DNA of 64,000 nucleotides from Brevibacillus brevis NBRC 100599 (GCF_000010165.1 NC_012491.1:2301501-2365500), one strand, 5' to 3'; positions 33,825 to 42,483 are shown, counted from the stretch's first letter. Notes: generated by a model from the letters alone, not told the origin. A program made the numbers and translations.

Positions 33825-34035
33825 GAGAAGAAAAAGCGCAGGGCTCGTAGACCTTGACAAAGCCTACCCAGTCGGAACTTCAAAAAGGGGACCACGCTTG
33901 TCGAACACTTCTTCCTGAGAAACGTCCGCCCGTAGGGTGGCTTTGGCTCGACGGTCCCCTTTTTGAAATGGAGACGAGCAGTGAGTCACCCTTGCGGGTG
34001 TGTCAGAGTCGAAGAGAACTGTGCTTTTTCTTCTC
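33825..34035. ncRNA. Unassigned structured element (candidate ncRNA, about 211 bp)
   Basis: No coding frame in this gap is convincing, but complementarity is dense. Outer stem: GAGAAGAAAAAGCGCAG (33825-33841) with 34019-34035, 17 pairs, one G-U. Second stem: GCTCGT (33843-33848) with 33974-33979. Third: TTCAAAAAGGGGACC (33879-33893) with 33953-33967, 15 perfect pairs, extendable by GTCGA/TCGAC. A hairpin CACCC-TTGC-GGGTG sits at 33987-34000. A further stem, CAAAGCCTACCC (33858-33869) with GGGTGGCTTTG (33935-33945), interleaves with the third, forming a pseudoknot or a switch. A 6S-like RNA, a regulatory leader on either strand, or a MITE-like repeat are all possible. Strand is undetermined. 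Confidence 0.5.
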
Positions 34036-34079
34036 CTCCACCATGTTGACTCAAACCAGAACGTTTTTATTAATATGCT

Positions 34080-35501
34080 TTATCCCTTAATTCCCAGCTT
34101 ACGTAAACGATATTGCAAGCTTTGACGACTGATTTGCAATTCCTTGGCTGCTCGTGAAATATTTCCGTTATAGCGTTCCACAACATGGTGAATATATGCT
34201 GTTTCAAATTCTTGCATCGTTTCCTTCAACGGCTTTCCTTCATCCAAAAATGGCAACGTGTGAGGGGAGGGTTGTTCGATTGTTACGGGAACGGCTGGCG
34301 TCCGACGCAGAAAGTGTAAGGGCAAGTGCTCATAACGTATGGTTGATTCGTCGTCAATCATCAGATTCATGGCCCCCTCGATCAAGTGCTGAAGTTCACG
34401 CACATTGCCAGGCCAGTCATGCTGGATAAAAAATTGCAGAACCTCGTCACTGATGCTTCGTACCTCCATTTGGAACAGCTCATTGTATTTTTCGATAAAA
34501 TGGCTGACCAGCATCGGAATATCTTCTTTGCGATCCCGAAGCGGGGGAAGAAATAACGTGACCACTCCGAGACGATAGTACAGATCTTTTCGCAAATGCG
34601 AATTGGCGATGGCTTCAACAGGATCTTCATTGATAGCCGCAATGATCCGTACATCGATCGTTCGATCCTTTGTGTCACCAATACGTCTAATCGACTTCTC
34701 TTGCAGAGCACGCAACAATTTTGCCTGTAGAGGCATACTAAGCGAGTTGATTTCGTCGAGAAAGAGTGTTCCGCCTTCCGCTTGCTCAAACAATCCAGGT
34801 CGCTCTACTGCTCCGGTAAATGCTCCACGAGCCGTTCCAAACAAAAGCCCTTCAATCAGGCTATCTGGAAGCGCAGCGCAGTTTTGTGAAATAAGGGGAC
34901 CAGATGCACGCAGACTGGCATTATGAATGCTTTGCACGAACAATTCTTTCCCGGCACCAGTTTCACCGACTACCAATACGGATGAGGAGGTGCGTGCTGC
35001 GCGTTTGGCATTCTCTATGACATCGAGAATAGGACCGCTTCTCCCGATAATGTGCTCGAATGTGTAGCGTGACCCGTTTTTTTGCAGCAGGTTTTCTCTG
35101 ATCAATCGTTCCATTTTGGTAACATCATTTGCGATTTCCATCGCGCCGATGACCTTGCCATTTTCAATGATGGGGTACGTATTGTTGATGGTTGAAATTT
35201 CTTTTTGCTTGTCATTGAAATACGTTTGGCGTGTATTGCGAATGCTATTTCCGGTACGCAAGCAAGTGAGCAAGGTACTTTCCTGTCCAGAAGGGAACTG
35301 AAAAACCTCTGCCAAAGGTTTGTGCAAAACGTCTTGTCTGGTCATCAATTCCAGCTCTGTCATTTTGGAATTGTAGACAATCGTTGTCCCGTCCGAATCG
35401 ATGACATGTACACCTTCATTCATTCTGTCCAAAATATGTTCATAAATGCGCAAGAGAGTGTCAGCAGAAGAATTATGCGTAGAAGACGACACTGTGGTCA
35501 C
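34080..35501 (-). CDS. rocR: Sigma-54-dependent activator with PAS domain (RocR-like)
   Basis: 473 residues. PAS domain at about 15-130 ('MNEGVHVIDSDGTTIVYNSKMTELE'). AAA+ domain at about 155-390 with Walker A 'GETGAGKELF', the sigma-54 contact loop 'GTARGAFTGAVERPGLFEQAEGGTLFLDE' (GAFTGA intact) and Walker B in it. A Fis-type helix-turn-helix is at the C terminus ('NISRAAKELQISRQSLQYRLRKLGI'). Divergent from rocD, with RocR-type palindromes between them, and upstream of the permease. It probably senses ornithine or citrulline through the PAS domain and activates both targets. Confidence 0.9.
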   Translation of the reverse strand: MTTVSSSTHNSSADTLLRIYEHILDRMNEGVHVIDSDGTTIVYNSKMTELELMTRQDVLHKPLAEVFQFPSGQESTLLTCLRTGNSIRNTRQTYFNDKQKEISTINNTYPIIENGKVIGAMEIANDVTKMERLIRENLLQKNGSRYTFEHIIGRSGPILDVIENAKRAARTSSSVLVVGETGAGKELFVQSIHNASLRASGPLISQNCAALPDSLIEGLLFGTARGAFTGAVERPGLFEQAEGGTLFLDEINSLSMPLQAKLLRALQEKSIRRIGDTKDRTIDVRIIAAINEDPVEAIANSHLRKDLYYRLGVVTLFLPPLRDRKEDIPMLVSHFIEKYNELFQMEVRSISDEVLQFFIQHDWPGNVRELQHLIEGAMNLMIDDESTIRYEHLPLHFLRRTPAVPVTIEQPSPHTLPFLDEGKPLKETMQEFETAYIHHVVERYNGNISRAAKELQISRQSLQYRLRKLGIKG

Positions 35502-35544
35502 CAGCCTTTCCTTATGAGGGTATCATAGCATAAAGGGAATGAGT

Positions 35545-35600
35545 GCAAAAACATTATGCACTGCAAAAGATTATGAATGCGAGATGCAAAATTATTTTGC
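35545..35600. promoter_or_regulatory. RocR upstream activating sequences before rocD
   Basis: GCAAAATTATTTTGC (35586-35600) is a perfect 7-1-7 palindrome of the form known for RocR targets in B. subtilis. GCAAAAACATTATGC (35545-35559) is a good second copy, with a weaker GCAAAAGATTATGAA (35563-35577) between. They lie 41-96 bases upstream of the -24 element, between regulator and rocD. Confidence 0.8.
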
Positions 35601-35640
35601 TCATTAGATCGGATTGGACCGACTTTGTGGGGTTTTTTGT

Positions 35641-35658
35641 TTGGCATCGTTCTTGCTA
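35641..35658 (+). promoter_or_regulatory. Sigma-54 promoter of rocD
   Basis: TTGGCATCGTTCTTGCTA: -24 GG and -12 GC with ten bases between. It lies about 40 bases before the rocD start codon. Confidence 0.85.
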
Positions 35659-35696
35659 GATAATTTTAGCAAGTGATCTTGAAGGAGGCTAACGAC

Positions 35697-36896
35697 ATGA
35701 GTAAAACAAACGTGGTTATTGAACAAACAGAAAAATTCGGTGCGCACAACTATCATCCGCTACCGATCGTTATTTCCAAAGCAGAAGGCGTATGGGTACA
35801 CGATCCGGAGGGCAATAAATATCTGGATATGCTGAGTGCATATTCTGCGCTGAACCAAGGACATCGTCATCCACGTATCATCCAAGCTCTGAAAGATCAA
35901 GCAGATAAAGTAACGCTCACTTCCCGTGCTTTTTACAATGACCAACTGGGTGAATTCTACGAAAAACTCTCTGCCGTGACAGGAAAAGAAATGATCCTGC
36001 CAATGAACACGGGTGCTGAAGCAGTAGAGACGGCTCTCAAAGCAGTTCGTCGCTGGGCTTATGATGTGAAAAAAGTACCAGAAAACCAAGCAGAAATCAT
36101 CGTTTGTGAAGGCAACTTCCATGGTCGTACTGTCACAGTGACTTCCTTCTCCTCTGCAGAAGAGTACAGACGCGGCTTTGGACCATTCACACCTGGTTTC
36201 AAAATCATTCCTTATGGCGATATCGAAGCGCTTAAGCAAGCGATTACACCGAATACAGCAGCATTCATGCTAGAGCCAATCCAAGGTGAAGCAGGGATCA
36301 TCATTCCACAAGAGGGCTTCTTGAAGCAGGCACAAGAGGTATGTAAAGCAAACAATGTACTCTTGGTCAGCGATGAGATCCAAACAGGCTTTGGTCGTAC
36401 AGGTAAAATGTTTGCCAGCGATTGGGAAAATGTAGTACCAGACATGTACATCATGGGGAAAGCTCTTGGTGGTGGCGTGTTCCCGATCTCCGCAGTAGCC
36501 GCAGATAAAGAAATCTTGAGCGTATTTGAGCCAGGCTCCCACGGTTCTACCTTTGGCGGAAATCCACTCGGATGTGCAGTTGCGGTTGCAGCTATGGATG
36601 TATTGGCTGACGAAGGTCTTGTACAGCGCTCCCTGGAAATGGGCGCATACTTCATGGAGAAATTGAAAGAAATCAATAACCCGATCATCAAGGAAATTCG
36701 CGGTCGCGGTCTGTTCATCGGCTTGGAGCTGACTACAGCAGCTCGTCCATATTGCGAAAAACTAAAAGAACTGGGACTCCTGTGCAAAGAAACACATGAG
36801 ACAACCATTCGCTTTGCACCACCACTCGTTATCAGCAAAGAAGACTTGGATTGGGCAATTGATCGCATCAAGCAAGTTCTGCACGTGACAGAATAA
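35697..36896 (+). CDS. rocD: Ornithine aminotransferase
   Basis: 399 residues from the ATG at 35697, behind GAAGGAGG. Class III aminotransferase: '[13 protein letters not shown]', '[19 protein letters not shown]', '[12 protein letters not shown]', '[17 protein letters not shown]' and the PLP lysine in '[15 protein letters not shown]'. The sequence closely fits RocD, which converts ornithine and 2-oxoglutarate to glutamate semialdehyde and glutamate in arginine catabolism. It is controlled by a sigma-54 promoter and the divergent RocR-like activator. Confidence 0.95.
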   Translation: MSKTNVVIEQTEKFGAHNYHPLPIVISKAEGVWVHDPEGNKYLDMLSAYSALNQGHRHPRIIQALKDQADKVTLTSRAFYNDQLGEFYEKLSAVTGKEMILPMNTGAEAVETALKAVRRWAYDVKKVPENQAEIIVCEGNFHGRTVTVTSFSSAEEYRRGFGPFTPGFKIIPYGDIEALKQAITPNTAAFMLEPIQGEAGIIIPQEGFLKQAQEVCKANNVLLVSDEIQTGFGRTGKMFASDWENVVPDMYIMGKALGGGVFPISAVAADKEILSVFEPGSHGSTFGGNPLGCAVAVAAMDVLADEGLVQRSLEMGAYFMEKLKEINNPIIKEIRGRGLFIGLELTTAARPYCEKLKELGLLCKETHETTIRFAPPLVISKEDLDWAIDRIKQVLHVTE

Positions 36897-36909
36897 AAGC
36901 AACAAGATA

Positions 36910-36937
36910 AGCCATCCTGTGTAGGGTGGCTTTTTTA
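36910..36937 (+). terminator. Intrinsic terminator of rocD
   Basis: GCCATCC / GGGTGGC stem followed by U6. Confidence 0.88.
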
Positions 36938-36993
36938 TGTGGGGTCATTATGACAGAATAGTCGCATCATTCGTTCGACAAATTTCGACTGAC

Positions 36994-37103
36994 TGTGGAT
37001 AAAAGGAACAAAACAATCCACAAAGGAAATGCTTGGATGCTTATGAGTTACGCACAATTTGCCCACATGTTACTAACAGGATGTCCACATTGCTTGTGGA
37101 TAT
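36994..37103. promoter_or_regulatory. DnaA-box cluster upstream of sda
   Basis: One perfect DnaA box (TGTGGATAA, 36994-37002, complement of TTATCCACA), one 8/9 match (TGTGGATAT, 37095-37103), and two 7/9 matches (CAATCCACA, 37014-37022; ATGTCCACA, 37081-37089) within 110 bases. They lie directly before the promoter of the Sda gene. In B. subtilis, DnaA controls sda through such boxes. Confidence 0.78.
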
Positions 37104-37111
37104 CCGAACGG

Positions 37112-37140
37112 TTGTTCGATACAAACCTATCTGGTACAAT
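37112..37140 (+). promoter_or_regulatory. Probable sigma-A promoter of sda
   Basis: TTGTTC (37112-37117), 17 bases, TACAAT (37135-37140), 31 bases before the GTG start. The -35 box is weak (4/6). Confidence 0.55.
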
Positions 37141-37171
37141 GGGCTCATATTAGAAATGGAGGTGAGCGAAG

Positions 37172-37309
37172 GTGAAATACTTAAGCGACCAAATGTTGAT
37201 AGAAGTATATCATCGAGCTGTCGACCTTCAACTAGATGCAGCTTTTATCGAATTGCTTCGCGAAGAACTACAGCATCGGAATATCCGTATCACGCAGTTC
37301 AGCGCCTAA
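37172..37309 (+). CDS. sda: Sporulation checkpoint protein Sda (KinA inhibitor)
   Basis: A 45-residue frame with GTG start behind GGAGG. The start MKYLSDQMLIEVYHRAVDLQ and 'DAAFIELLREELQHR' match the Sda helical hairpin (B. subtilis: '[30 protein letters not shown]'). Sda binds sporulation histidine kinases such as KinA and blocks autophosphorylation when replication is active or damaged, delaying spore formation. DnaA boxes upstream and a strong terminator downstream support the gene. It is too short for standard gene calling. Confidence 0.92.
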   Translation: MKYLSDQMLIEVYHRAVDLQLDAAFIELLREELQHRNIRITQFSA

Positions 37310-37342
37310 GAGCAAAATCATCACACATACGTAACATATGGC

Positions 37343-37382
37343 AAAAGCCATCCTCTTTTTTCGAAGGAGGATGGCTTTTGTT
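37343..37382. terminator. Bidirectional terminator after sda
   Basis: Perfect 13-bp arms AAAAGCCATCCTC and GAGGATGGCTTTT between sda and the convergent hypothetical gene. Confidence 0.9.
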
Positions 37383-37385
37383 ATC

Positions 37386-37895
37386 TTACGCTTGCTCCGT
37401 GATAAACTCAAAAGCAGTAATTCCTTTAATCGGTTCTTCTTTGGCAAGCAACACTTCCGGCAAATAAAAATACACAGGACCGTCCTCTTTAATAGGCCTG
37501 CCGTCTTTGGAGAATTGGAGGATGGCTCTTCTTGCCTCGGCAAGTGGAAGAACGACTGCTTCCTGATCCTCGCGGTGAAGGCGGACATGAGTCACCTCTG
37601 GCAGGGGCTCAGCATTTGTAATGAAGGGATCAAGACGGATTCCGTACTCGCCTTCGAGCACTTTACGCTCTTCGGCTAAGCTTTTTCTCTCAGAAGGAAG
37701 CGTAGCCCCTTCGCGCAACTCCTTATCCCACTGCGTTCCCGTGCCAGCCAAATACTTTGCTTGCGTAGCCAGTGAGCTATCATCTTCGCCAGCGTATGTT
37801 TTCAGATCGAATTTACGTTCATCAAAAACCCAAACGGTTGGATCCAATGTAATAGGGAAAGAAATCGCCCCTTTGAACACGATAACATCAGACAT
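37386..37895 (-). CDS. Conserved hypothetical protein (169 aa)
   Basis: 169 residues, start MSDVIVFKGAISFPITLDPT behind GGAGGAA. Rich in acidic residues, no membrane segment. 'VWVFDERKFDLKTYAGEDD' and a C-terminal 'VVLPLAEARRAILQFSKDGRPIKEDGPVYFYLP' suggest a compact soluble protein. I recognise no family. It is convergent with sda and divergent from the AbgT gene. Confidence 0.65.
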   Translation of the reverse strand: MSDVIVFKGAISFPITLDPTVWVFDERKFDLKTYAGEDDSSLATQAKYLAGTGTQWDKELREGATLPSERKSLAEERKVLEGEYGIRLDPFITNAEPLPEVTHVRLHREDQEAVVLPLAEARRAILQFSKDGRPIKEDGPVYFYLPEVLLAKEEPIKGITAFEFITEQA

Positions 37896-38003
37896 ACGTC
37901 ATTCCTCCGTGGTCATTCATAATCAATCTCTATATTACTATAGACTCGTAAATGACAGCAATTATCTAAAAAGCGAAAAATTCTTAAAATAGTCTAAAAA
38001 TTA

Positions 38004-38031
38004 TTGACATGCTTTTTATAGATTATATAAT
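38004..38031 (+). promoter_or_regulatory. Sigma-A promoter of the AbgT-family gene
   Basis: TTGACA (38004-38009), 16 bases, TATAAT (38026-38031): both hexamers perfect. It leaves a leader of about 140 bases before the ATG at 38180. Confidence 0.82.
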
Positions 38032-38087
38032 CATAAAAGCTGGGGGCAGATTGTGTACAAGCCTTTCCATTTTTGAAAGGGCTTTCA

Positions 38088-38101
38088 TGAAAGCGTTAAC
38101 G
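38088..38101 (+). promoter_or_regulatory. cre-like CcpA site in the AbgT leader
   Basis: TGAAAGCGTTAACG matches TGWAANCGNTNWCA at 13 of 14. It lies about 50 bases into the transcript, suggesting catabolite repression by roadblock. Confidence 0.65.
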
Positions 38102-38179
38102 GCCACATCATTCATCCCGAGGATGGTTGCAAGGTCGCAAAAACATTCAGGGAATTCAAACGATTTAGGGGGCAAAACG

Positions 38180-39706
38180 ATGGCGAAAGGCACGAATGTG
38201 CAAGCGGATCTGATGAAGCAAAAAGGTATCCTAAAGTGGATTGAAACGGTAGGGAATAAGCTCCCGCACCCATTTGTATTGTTCATTATTTTGTGTGGCG
38301 TATTGATGGTAGTCTCAGCAATCCTCGCAGCGATGGATTTTTCGGTCACACATCCTGCAAAAGGCGAAGAGGTTGCCGTTAAGAGCTTGCTTAGCGTCGA
38401 AGGTATTCACTGGATTTTAACGAGTATGCTGAAAAACTTTATTGAATTTCCAGCACTTGGTCTCGTTCTGGCGATGACGCTTGGAATTGGATTGGCAGAA
38501 AAAATCGGCCTTTTGACGACAGTTCTACGCAAAATGATGGCAGGCATTCCGGCAGCGGTTGTCAGTTATGCCATTGTCTTTGTCGGTATTTTAGGAAATC
38601 TTGCTTCTGATGCAGCCATGGTTATTATTCCTCCGCTTGGCGGTCTCGTGTTCTTGGCAATGGGGCGTCACCCGATTGCTGGCTTTGCAGCTGGTATGGC
38701 GGGTGTATCCTCCGGTTTTACAGCGAACTTTTTCATAGCCGGTACAGATGCTCTCTTGGCAGGGATCAGTACAGAAGTAGCGAAAACGATTGATCCAAAT
38801 GCAATGGTTACACCGGTAGATAACTGGTTCTTCATGTCAGCTTCCGTTGTGATCCTTGCTTTCTTTGGAGGATGGATTACCGATAAAATAATCGAACCAC
38901 GTCTTGGTACGTATCACGGAGATCGAAACGTACAATTCGAAAAAGTAACTCCGCAAGAAAACAAAGCACTTCGTAAAGCTGGCATCGCAGCGTTGATTTT
39001 CGTACTCATGGTAGGATTGCTGGTCATTCCAGAAGGTTCATTGCTGCGCGATCCAAAGACAGGAGACTTCTTGACCTCACCATTTTTGAAAGGGATCATT
39101 CCCATCATCCTGCTGTTCTTCGTGACTGTATCGTTCGTGTACGGTAGAGCAATGGGACTAATTAAAACATCGAAGGACATTCCGCATTACATGTCCGAAG
39201 CCATCAAGGATATGTCCGGCTTTATTGTGTTAGCGTTTACAGCAGCACAGTTCATCGCGTTCTTTAACTGGAGCAATATAGGGATTTTGATGGCTGTCAA
39301 TGGTGCAGAATACATGACAAGCATGGGACTGACAGGCTTGCCAATCATTATTGCCTTCACACTTTTCACAGGTATCTGTAGCTTGTTTATCACGAGTGGT
39401 TCAGCGCTGTGGGCGATCCTGGCACCTGTATTCATGCCAATGCTGATGCTGTTGGATTACAATCCGGCATTTATCCAAGTCGCTTATCGGATTGCAGACT
39501 CTGCAACCAATACGATCTCACCTGTGAATCCGTACATCCCGCTCTTCCTGGCTTTCTATCAGAAGTACAATAAGAATGCAGGGATGGGAACGATTTTCTC
39601 TACCATGACGCCATTTGCGATCGTTTTCTTGGTTGTATGGATCTTGCAATTGACAGCATGGTACTTCCTGGATCTCCCGTTCGGTCCCGGTGTATACGCT
39701 CGCTAA
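38180..39706 (+). CDS. AbgT-family transporter
   Basis: 508 residues from the ATG at 38180 (AGGGGGC upstream; earlier ATGs lack a site). About 12 to 13 membrane segments with the AbgT patterns 'WIETVGNKLPHPFVLFIILCG', 'LGNLASDAAMVIIPPLGGLVF' and 'AYRIADSATNTISPVNPYIPLFLAFYQKY'. Family members import p-aminobenzoyl-glutamate or export sulfonamides; the exact substrate here is open. A peptidase/hydrolase partner (AbgA/B) is not adjacent. Strong promoter and a cre-like leader site. Confidence 0.9.
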   Translation: MAKGTNVQADLMKQKGILKWIETVGNKLPHPFVLFIILCGVLMVVSAILAAMDFSVTHPAKGEEVAVKSLLSVEGIHWILTSMLKNFIEFPALGLVLAMTLGIGLAEKIGLLTTVLRKMMAGIPAAVVSYAIVFVGILGNLASDAAMVIIPPLGGLVFLAMGRHPIAGFAAGMAGVSSGFTANFFIAGTDALLAGISTEVAKTIDPNAMVTPVDNWFFMSASVVILAFFGGWITDKIIEPRLGTYHGDRNVQFEKVTPQENKALRKAGIAALIFVLMVGLLVIPEGSLLRDPKTGDFLTSPFLKGIIPIILLFFVTVSFVYGRAMGLIKTSKDIPHYMSEAIKDMSGFIVLAFTAAQFIAFFNWSNIGILMAVNGAEYMTSMGLTGLPIIIAFTLFTGICSLFITSGSALWAILAPVFMPMLMLLDYNPAFIQVAYRIADSATNTISPVNPYIPLFLAFYQKYNKNAGMGTIFSTMTPFAIVFLVVWILQLTAWYFLDLPFGPGVYAR

Positions 39707-39728
39707 TAGATGCATGAATGAAGAGCCG

Positions 39729-39757
39729 AGAGCCACTTATCGAAGTGGCTCTTTTTC
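39729..39757 (+). terminator. Intrinsic terminator of the AbgT gene
   Basis: AGAGCCACTT / AAGTGGCTCT stem with a four-base loop and U5. Confidence 0.9.
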
Positions 39758-39838
39758 ATTGGCAAGAGAGCTTGGACAATTGGAAAAAACGGTTTATGCT
39801 GTGTATGTAAGGGAAGGGACTACGGGGAGGGAACGAAC

Positions 39839-41008
39839 GTGTACGATTTTGATCAGCGCATCGAACGCAGAGGGACAGATAGTGTCAAATGGGAGATTCA
39901 AAATCCAAAAGTGAACGGAGAAGGGATGCTTCCGCTGTGGGTGGCGGATATGGATTTTGCTTGCGCTCCTGAAATCACGAAGGCATTGATCAAACGAGCG
40001 AATCATCCGATATACGGATACACGTTGAAGTCCAATGCCTTTTATCAGAGCTTGAAAAAGTGGATACACAAGCGATTTGGTGTAGAGGTAGAAGTGAGCT
40101 GGATGACAGGGATACCTGGAGTCGTTCCCGGCATACATGTAGCGGTAGAGGCTTACACAGCCCCCGGAGATCGTGTCTTGATCCAGACACCTGTGTATCA
40201 TCCTTTTTATCATGCAGTCGAAAACCGCGGACGTCATGTCGTTACCAGCCCACTCTTGGAACGTGACGGCCGTTATGAAATGAATTGGGATGATCTCGCA
40301 CAAAAGCTGAGCGACCCGCGGGTGAAGCTCATGCTGCTTTGTACACCGCATAATCCGATCGGGCGAGTGTGGACCAGAGAAGAGCTGGAGCGCTTGGGAA
40401 GATTGTGTGTAGAAAATGGCGTCCTCGTGGTTGCCGACGAGATTCATTCAGATTTGGTCTATGAGTCAAATGTTCATACGCCTTACTATTCGCTAACACC
40501 GGAATTAGCCAACCAGAGCGTTACCTTTCTATCAGCTGCCAAGACATTTAATTTGGCTGGTCTTTACACTTCTTATTTGATGACAGAAAATCAGCAGTTA
40601 TTGCGGAACTTTCAGGTCACAGCATCCAAAATGGGCTATGAGAACCTAAATTTGTTTGGGATGGAAGCAACGATTGCAGCCTACCAACATGGAGAAGCAT
40701 GGCTGGAAGAACTGTTGATCTACTTACGGAAGAATGCAGCCTTTGTACATGAGTTTTTATCGACTCGTATTCCGGGGGTATCCATGGCAATTCCAGAAGC
40801 GACATACTTGGGATGGATGGATTTTAGACAGTTAGGATGTAATCAGGCGGAGTTGAACAAACTGATTCGCGAAGATGCAAAGCTCGGTTTGCACGATGGC
40901 ACGACGTTTGGGCCAGATGGTGCAGGCTTCATGCGAATTAATTTTGCTTGCCCGAGATCGATTCTAGTCGAAGCGATGGAACGATTGGAGCACGCTGTTC
41001 ATAAGTAG
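39839..41008 (+). CDS. MalY/PatB-family aminotransferase (cystathionine beta-lyase)
   Basis: 389 residues, GTG start behind GGGAGGG. PLP fold type I, with 'PLWVADMDFACAPEITKAL', 'TGIPGVVPGIHVAVEAYTAPGDRVLIQTPVYHPF', 'LLCTPHNPIGRVWTREEL', 'VVADEIHSDLVY' and the PLP lysine in 'LSAAKTFNLAGLYTSY'. This is the C-S lyase (PatB/MalY) family that cleaves cystathionine and other cysteine conjugates. It is 78 bases upstream of glutaminase on the same strand. Confidence 0.92.
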   Translation: MYDFDQRIERRGTDSVKWEIQNPKVNGEGMLPLWVADMDFACAPEITKALIKRANHPIYGYTLKSNAFYQSLKKWIHKRFGVEVEVSWMTGIPGVVPGIHVAVEAYTAPGDRVLIQTPVYHPFYHAVENRGRHVVTSPLLERDGRYEMNWDDLAQKLSDPRVKLMLLCTPHNPIGRVWTREELERLGRLCVENGVLVVADEIHSDLVYESNVHTPYYSLTPELANQSVTFLSAAKTFNLAGLYTSYLMTENQQLLRNFQVTASKMGYENLNLFGMEATIAAYQHGEAWLEELLIYLRKNAAFVHEFLSTRIPGVSMAIPEATYLGWMDFRQLGCNQAELNKLIREDAKLGLHDGTTFGPDGAGFMRINFACPRSILVEAMERLEHAVHK

Positions 41009-41086
41009 GGATCATTTGACATGTCCCATGTAGAAATCTACAATCGAATCTGTATACATCGACGTAATAGACTGAGGGGATTTTCA

Positions 41087-42019
41087 ATGGATTTGAAACA
41101 AGCGTCCGATCAATTGGAGCAAATACGCAACCAATCACTTGAGTTTACATACATGGGGAGTGTAGCGTCCTATATCCCTGAATTGGCAAAAGTCGAACGA
41201 CACCAATTAGGAGTAGCTGTATGCTTGCCCGATGGGACGATCCTTTCTGCTGGAGATGCAGAAGTGCCATTCTCGATGCAAAGCATCTCCAAGATTTTCT
41301 CTCTGATCGTCGCCTTATGCCAAAACGGGAAGGACTACGTGTTTCGGCATGTGGGGAAAGAACCAACGGGAGACCCGTTTAATTCGATTATAAAACTGGA
41401 GACGACCGAATCTCATAAACCACTGAACCCGATGATCAATGCAGGGGCCATTGCCGTTGCGGGCATGATTCGTGGTGCCAACGTGGACGAGCGGCTAGAT
41501 GCTGTGCTGGCTTTAATGCGGAAAATGACGGGGAATCCTCATCTTTCTATCAATCAAGCTGTTTATTGTTCTGAAAAGAAAACGGCTGATCGAAATCGTG
41601 CCCTCGCTTGGTTTCTAAAGGACAGTGGCATACTGGAAACGGATGTAGAAGAGACGCTTGATCTGTATTTTCGCCATTGCTCGATAGAGGTGACAGCGAA
41701 GGATGTAGCTACACTAGGGATGGTGCTTGCAGCAGACGGAATTCTCGTGAATACGGGTGAGCGAGTGATCCCAGAAGAGGTAGCGCGAATCTGCAAGACT
41801 TTCATGGTGACTTGTGGGATGTACAATGCCTCTGGTGAGTTTGCGATTGATGTAGGAATTCCCGCGAAAAGTGGCGTTGCTGGCGGTATTATGGCAACCG
41901 TACCACAGCGTATGGGGATTGGTGTGTTCGGTCCGTCCCTGGATGAAAAAGGAAATTCAGTAGCCGGTGTCAAGCTGTTGGAGCTGCTCTCAAAAGAGTG
42001 GAAGCTTGGTATCTTTTAG
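41087..42019 (+). CDS. glsA: Glutaminase
   Basis: 310 residues from the ATG at 41087 (GAGGGGA upstream), the normal length of GlsA. The beta-lactamase-like Ser-x-x-Lys is in 'FSMQSISKIFSL' (about residue 65), with further signature segments 'EPTGDPFNSI', 'NPMINAGAIA', 'DRNRALAWFLKDSG' and 'AKSGVAGGIMATVP'. It hydrolyses glutamine to glutamate and ammonia. Probably co-transcribed with the upstream lyase, since no terminator separates them. Confidence 0.95.
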   Translation: MDLKQASDQLEQIRNQSLEFTYMGSVASYIPELAKVERHQLGVAVCLPDGTILSAGDAEVPFSMQSISKIFSLIVALCQNGKDYVFRHVGKEPTGDPFNSIIKLETTESHKPLNPMINAGAIAVAGMIRGANVDERLDAVLALMRKMTGNPHLSINQAVYCSEKKTADRNRALAWFLKDSGILETDVEETLDLYFRHCSIEVTAKDVATLGMVLAADGILVNTGERVIPEEVARICKTFMVTCGMYNASGEFAIDVGIPAKSGVAGGIMATVPQRMGIGVFGPSLDEKGNSVAGVKLLELLSKEWKLGIF

Positions 42020-42112
42020 CTTCTTGCAGTTGATCTGTCTTCTCCCCTTTTCAAATGGCCCAGAATCGCGTACTATGTATGATAAGGATGGAGGCAAACG
42101 GAGGGATAGGTT

Positions 42113-42394
42113 TTGACAGAAATTAAGGTTCCCGATCTGGAACAAAAAGCGCTAGCGTTGCTTCAAGCAGACGCCGACAAAATTTACAAGCTGATCGACG
42201 TACAGATGGAAAACCTGACCATGCCGCAGTGCCCACTGTATGAAGAAGTGCTGGATACCCAAATGTTCGGGCTTTCTCGTGAAGTAGAGTATGCGGTCCG
42301 CTTAGGACTGATTAGCGACGACATTGGTCGAGAAATTATGGGTTCATTGGAGCGTAAATTGGCCCATCTTCATGAACTGTTTAATCAAAGGTAA
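42113..42394 (+). CDS. ylaN: UPF0358 protein YlaN
   Basis: 93 residues, TTG start behind GGAGGGAT. The central '[36 protein letters not shown]' is nearly invariant in YlaN. In B. subtilis and Staphylococcus YlaN has been linked to iron homeostasis through interaction with Fur; this is family knowledge, not visible here. In B. subtilis it is next to ftsW; here it lies behind glutaminase and before the T-box region. Confidence 0.93.
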   Translation: MTEIKVPDLEQKALALLQADADKIYKLIDVQMENLTMPQCPLYEEVLDTQMFGLSREVEYAVRLGLISDDIGREIMGSLERKLAHLHELFNQR

Positions 42395-42483
42395 GGCGAG
42401 GAGAGCGGCGATTATCCTCGCTTTTCATTTTATTGAGAGAAAAAACACTTGCCTATTTCGTGTATTTATATTAAATTAAAGTC

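Noticed and set aside
33825-34035. Firm assignment of the structured element as 6S RNA
   Set aside because: The overall outline is similar, but I cannot match conserved 6S sequence, and the crossing stem is not part of the 6S model.
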